DNA from: a virus
Reading direction: 5' to 3' (one strand)
Length of the DNA: 32,351 bases
Virus record (IMG/VR): IMGVR_UViG_3300025671_000276
Span: 1 to 32,351 of that record
The translations under genes were made by a program, and so were the position numbers. Positions 29,472-32,351 of this stretch are shown here, in pieces. A model generated the notes under the pieces. It saw only the letters and a list, made by a program, of their open reading frames with translations. It did no database searches and had not been told where the DNA came from. Numbering within the stretch: position 1 is the first letter of the stretch; every line of letters starts with the position of its first letter.

Positions 29472-29762
29472 ATGGGAATGATCTATACAACTGAAGGAGT
29501 ATCTACTTCAACTATTACTGCTACAGGTAATGTTGCATCAGTTCCAGCTAGAGTATTGTCTATGTATATTATAGGTGCTGCCAGTGCAGGGTCTGTTGTT
29601 TTAAAAGACTCAAGTGGTGGGGCAACTTTAGCAACCATTAATACACCAGCAGGAGCTACATTAACTCAAAATATAGATTTTGGTTCTGAGGGTTTAAACT
29701 TTAAAACTAACCCACATGCTACACTAACAAATATTGCATCAGTATTTTTTGTAATCGGTTAG
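29472..29762 (+). CDS. Small beta-rich virion protein, 96 aa
   Basis: The gene has a weak GAGG-type site upstream. The product is Thr/Ser/Ala-rich and beta-type: MGMIYTTEGVSTSTITATGN, VLSMYIIGAASAGSVVLKDS, ATINTPAGATLTQNIDFG, with a hydrophobic end (ASVFFVIG). It is likely a small virion protein similar in style to its upstream neighbour; no family is recognised. Confidence 0.55.
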   Translation: MGMIYTTEGVSTSTITATGNVASVPARVLSMYIIGAASAGSVVLKDSSGGATLATINTPAGATLTQNIDFGSEGLNFKTNPHATLTNIASVFFVIG

Positions 29763-29763
29763 T

Positions 29764-30039
29764 ATGGCTGATAATCAACCAAAGAAAAATAAAAAAAATT
29801 TCCGCCCTACTGAAAAGGGGGCGGGAATGACTAGAGCGGGAGTTAAAAAGTATAGAGCAATGAATCCTGGCTCTAAATTAAAAACAGCAGTTACAGGTAA
29901 AGTAAAACCAGGTTCTAAATCTGCTAAAAGAAGAAAATCCTATTGTGCAAGAAGTGCAGGACAAATGAAACAATTTCCAAAAGCTGCGGCTAATCCAAAT
30001 TCAAGACTACGACAAGCTAGAAAACGTTGGAAATGTTAA
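29764..30039 (+). CDS. DUF6321-like basic phage protein
   Basis: This 91-aa, very basic protein shows PTEKGAGMTRAGVKKYRAMN, PGSKLKTAVTGKVKPGSKS, AKRRKSYCARSAGQMKQFPK and RLRQARKRWKC. I recognise this strongly conserved pattern as the DUF6321 type, common in marine myo- and podoviruses. It may be a DNA-associated virion protein. The two cysteines lie in CARS and the last residue. The end overlaps the next gene. Confidence 0.78.
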   Translation: MADNQPKKNKKNFRPTEKGAGMTRAGVKKYRAMNPGSKLKTAVTGKVKPGSKSAKRRKSYCARSAGQMKQFPKAAANPNSRLRQARKRWKC

Positions 30040-30584
30040 AACTATTTCTTTTGTTAGCTTTTATAACAGTTGTTGCTGTTTCAACAGATGTTAGAAGCGC
30101 AGAGACAAACACGGTCAGTTCAACGGTGGTAACGGATAAATCGGTACCAACCGCAAGTGCACCAAGTGTTGTTGTAAACAATTCTGATATTTGTAAGGTA
30201 GCTACATCTGGTGCCATACAAACCAACATACTTGGTATCGCTACAGGCGTAGTTGTAGACGATGAGCTGTGTCAACTTTTGAAGCTTTCCCGCCAATTAT
30301 ATGCATCAGGCCTTAAAGTTGCCTCAATTTCATTACTTGCAACTGACCCAAGAGTTTTTGACAGTTTAGTAATGGCAGGAACCCCACCACCATACATGGG
30401 TGCGATTGGTTCTGAAGCTTTGGAAAAATGGAAATCAAATCCAGACATGATACCAGAAGGTAGTACGGTATTTAAAGATGATGTTTTAAAGATTAATGTA
30501 AATGAGGATGTGAGCGATGGCGAATTCAAAAAGTTTTTATTTTTGGCTATGGCTATGTATATCGGTCTCCCTATCCTTTTCTAG
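30033..30584 (+). CDS. Secreted protein with signal peptide, conserved phage type
   Basis: I prefer ATG 30033 (a start at 30027 would add two residues). The start MLKLFLLLAFITVVAVSTDV is a signal peptide, cleaved probably after RSA. The mature part has STVVTDKSVPTASAPSVVVN, a CKVATSGAIQTNILGIATG block and KVASISLLATDPRVFDS. I recall similar proteins in T4-like cyanophages and pelagiphages, where they are virion or exported proteins of unknown role. The end overlaps the next gene by 68 nt. Confidence 0.7.
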   Translation: MLKLFLLLAFITVVAVSTDVRSAETNTVSSTVVTDKSVPTASAPSVVVNNSDICKVATSGAIQTNILGIATGVVVDDELCQLLKLSRQLYASGLKVASISLLATDPRVFDSLVMAGTPPPYMGAIGSEALEKWKSNPDMIPEGSTVFKDDVLKINVNEDVSDGEFKKFLFLAMAMYIGLPILF

Positions 30585-32145
30585 TAAAGCTGTAGATTGT
30601 TCAACAGATACAGTTGGACTATGTACGCCGACTATTGAAGAGATAATAGATGAAACAATTACAGAAACTATTGAGTATGAAGCAGATGGATATACTGTAA
30701 CAACAACGACAGAAACAACGACAACAACCAATACAGTCACTAACGAAGATTCAGGAGATATTCTTGATAGTGATAATGGATATGTAGCAACTTCGAAGGA
30801 CGGTTCGATGGATTTTGACTGGGGTGGCCAAGGGCCCGCTAGCATGCCAACAGGATCTACATGTGGACAATTAGGAGAAGATAAGTGTGCACAAATTACA
30901 GGATCAGGTGATAGCACAAGCGCCATGGGTGTAGAAGGTATGGGAACAACTTTTATACAAACAGTTGATATATCTTCTCTTGATATAGAAAATGGAGGAA
31001 GAACTAATTACACAATCAAAGTAGATAAGCAAGATGCACAAGATCGTATCTATATGCATATTACAGGTAGAAATGGAAGCACCAATGTATTTAGTGGTAC
31101 AGACATTTTATCAGAATCTGGTGTAGCCAGTGGGTATCAAGAATATGAAAATGGTTTTGATTTTGCAGGTACGATAACAACGTTGGTAATCGAAATTGGT
31201 GGGCGTGATATCAATATGGCAATCGGCCCGCTCTTTGATGATATTACCATAAACGTACTTTACAATGTAATATCTACAATCGTGCAAGAATCTATTACAA
31301 GTGTAGAAATGTGGGTTGCATATGGAGGTAGCACAGAAACAGAGGTCATAGATATTGTAGAAAATATTATTGATCATAATGATTTTGTAGAACAGCCAAA
31401 CGGAGAAATAGAAATAGAGCCAATACAAGAACCAGATACAGAAGTTTCCTATGAAATGGTTGAAATTGAAATGGAGATGGAGATGCCTGTTATGGAAATA
31501 GAAATACCAGAAATGGAGATGGAAATGCCAGAAATGGAGATGGCAAGCGTTGAGACAGAGATAGAAATGGAAATGGAGATGGAAATGCCTGAGCCAGAAG
31601 TTGAAGTAGAAACACAACCTGAGCCAGAACCTGAGCCAGAAGTAAATGAACCAGAACCTGAGCCAGAACCAGAAGTTTCTGAGCCAGAACAAGAGGAGGT
31701 ACAAGATGAACCTACTGAAGAAGATACTAAGGAAACTGAACCTACTACGAAAGAGGAGCCTGAGCAGGAAGAAAGCTCACCAGAGGTTGCTAAAGATGAA
31801 GATAGCGAAGAAGATATGGAAGAAACAGAGGATAAGGATCAAGACGAGGTAAAAAAAGAAGAGAGTAAAAAAGAAGTCGCAGCTAAAAAAATATTAAAGA
31901 AGATGGGTGATAAGGGTAGATATGACTCTGCAAATCAGTTAAAAACATTAATTGTGATGCAAGTATTAGGTAACTCTAAATCATTCTTTGAAGGTCAACA
32001 AAGTTTAAATGATATACAAGGATTCTTTACAGATAATGCAATACCTGATGCTGAACTAACAACTAATAATATAGCACAATATTTTCTATTTGGAGGGAGT
32101 GACGTGCTTATGAATGAAATGATAATGCAACAATGGCAGAATTAG
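30517..32145 (+). CDS. Large exported protein with acidic Met-Glu and Pro-Glu repeats
   Basis: This 542-aa protein has a signal peptide (MANSKSFYFWLWLCISVSLS, cleavage probably near SSKA). It then has a Thr-rich region, a beta-sandwich-like domain with GTTFIQTVDISSLDIENGG and DRIYMHITGRNGSTNVFSG, then a long acidic repeat region (EMEMEMP, PEPEPEPE, about residues 317-455) and a short lysine-rich linker with a C-terminal helical domain (KKILKKMGDKGRYDSANQL). The acidic region is probably disordered. Function unknown; its long overlap with the previous signal-peptide gene suggests a paired membrane or periplasm role. Confidence 0.6.
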   Translation: MANSKSFYFWLWLCISVSLSFSSKAVDCSTDTVGLCTPTIEEIIDETITETIEYEADGYTVTTTTETTTTTNTVTNEDSGDILDSDNGYVATSKDGSMDFDWGGQGPASMPTGSTCGQLGEDKCAQITGSGDSTSAMGVEGMGTTFIQTVDISSLDIENGGRTNYTIKVDKQDAQDRIYMHITGRNGSTNVFSGTDILSESGVASGYQEYENGFDFAGTITTLVIEIGGRDINMAIGPLFDDITINVLYNVISTIVQESITSVEMWVAYGGSTETEVIDIVENIIDHNDFVEQPNGEIEIEPIQEPDTEVSYEMVEIEMEMEMPVMEIEIPEMEMEMPEMEMASVETEIEMEMEMEMPEPEVEVETQPEPEPEPEVNEPEPEPEPEVSEPEQEEVQDEPTEEDTKETEPTTKEEPEQEESSPEVAKDEDSEEDMEETEDKDQDEVKKEESKKEVAAKKILKKMGDKGRYDSANQLKTLIVMQVLGNSKSFFEGQQSLNDIQGFFTDNAIPDAELTTNNIAQYFLFGGSDVLMNEMIMQQWQN

Positions 32146-32351
32146 AATTTGCGGGTTTAAAGTTTAAAGGCGGAAAGATAGTCGTTGTCTTAACAGCACT
32201 AGGTACATTGCTTGGTGGAGCATGGGGAGCGTTTGAATTTTATAAGGATTATCTAACGATGAAAGATACCATATCTCAATATGTCAGCCCTGACCTTTCA
32301 GGCTTTGATAAACGTATAGATTTAGTACAACAAGAAGTAGAAATGCTACAG
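32133..32351 (+). CDS. Membrane protein, cut off at the right edge
   Basis: The ATG at 32133 overlaps the upstream gene's end. 73 codons are open to the last base. The product starts MAELEFAGLKFKGGKIVVVL, has one transmembrane segment (IVVVLTALGTLLGGAWGAFE) and a charged downstream region that may become a coiled coil. I recall similar proteins in marine phages, without function. The coding frame continues outside the window. Confidence 0.55.
   Translation, partial: MAELEFAGLKFKGGKIVVVLTALGTLLGGAWGAFEFYKDYLTMKDTISQYVSPDLSGFDKRIDLVQQEVEMLQ

Noticed and set aside
31111-31704. 197-aa minus-strand ORF rich in Phe, Tyr, Trp and His
   Set aside because: It is the antisense of the acidic EM and PE repeats; the composition is an artefact of repetitive GAA/GAT codons.
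1-32351. Possible enrichment of CACGGA words (seen about 12 times)
   Set aside because: I could not count systematically on both strands, many are within coding sequence, and expectation is only a few-fold lower, so it is not a claim.
1-32351. Search for tRNA genes, CRISPR arrays, integrase and insertion sequences
   Set aside because: None was seen by eye. Weak tRNA-like stems in the 8.5 and 13.1 kb leaders lack the anticodon and T-arm features.

Overview
The window is 32 kb of an AT-rich, tightly packed tailed-phage genome (Caudoviricetes). Genes commonly overlap by ATGA or TAATG, and almost all lie on the plus strand. The gene families (family A DNA polymerase, archaeo-eukaryotic-type primase, UvrD- and SNF2-like helicases, GTA-type 3TM holin, GroES-like co-chaperonin, and structural proteins of types common in marine phages) suggest an uncultured marine phage infecting a Gram-negative bacterium. 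An alphaproteobacterial host such as SAR11 is a guess from style and is not shown by the sequence. No integrase, tRNA, rRNA, CRISPR array or insertion sequence was seen.

Layout: (1) 1-8.4 kb is the replication module: an SNF2-like helicase on the minus strand running off the left edge, then on the plus strand three small early proteins, primase, UvrD-like helicase, a DUF6378-like protein, PolA and a small exported or membrane protein. (2) 8.4-11.3 kb holds a promoter, a structured leader and about ten tiny overlapping genes, including a ribbon-helix-helix protein, a ParB-like protein and several zinc-finger miniproteins. (3) 11.3-11.5 kb is an array of AGTTACC repeats ending in an intrinsic terminator. 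(4) 11.5-15.0 kb starts with the small terminase and is then an unusual island of short transcription units. Four near-identical promoters (TTGACW-N17-TATA, with ATGGGA just upstream of the -10) each drive one or a few small genes, separated by GC-rich hairpins, CCATTNN heptad repeats and strong terminators. One leader (13103-13224) folds on paper into nested helices. (5) 15.0-32.3 kb is the late module: large terminase, a giant 1449-aa polyvalent-like protein with HNH-like and EIQSD motifs, portal, lysis genes (holin, GH24 lysozyme), co-chaperonin, scaffold, decoration-like protein and major capsid. After a terminator come more virion-type proteins and three consecutive proteins with signal peptides or membrane segments.

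Replication genes supply priming (AEP primase with a PriL-like four-cysteine region), unwinding (two helicases) and synthesis (PolA with Leu at the position equivalent to E. coli Pol I 762). The late genes package DNA, fold and assemble the capsid, and lyse the host. The parts that deserve most attention are the 12-15 kb island with its structured RNA and repeats, the AGTTACC array, and the polyvalent-like protein. All functional calls rest on motifs read by eye; no database search was run.
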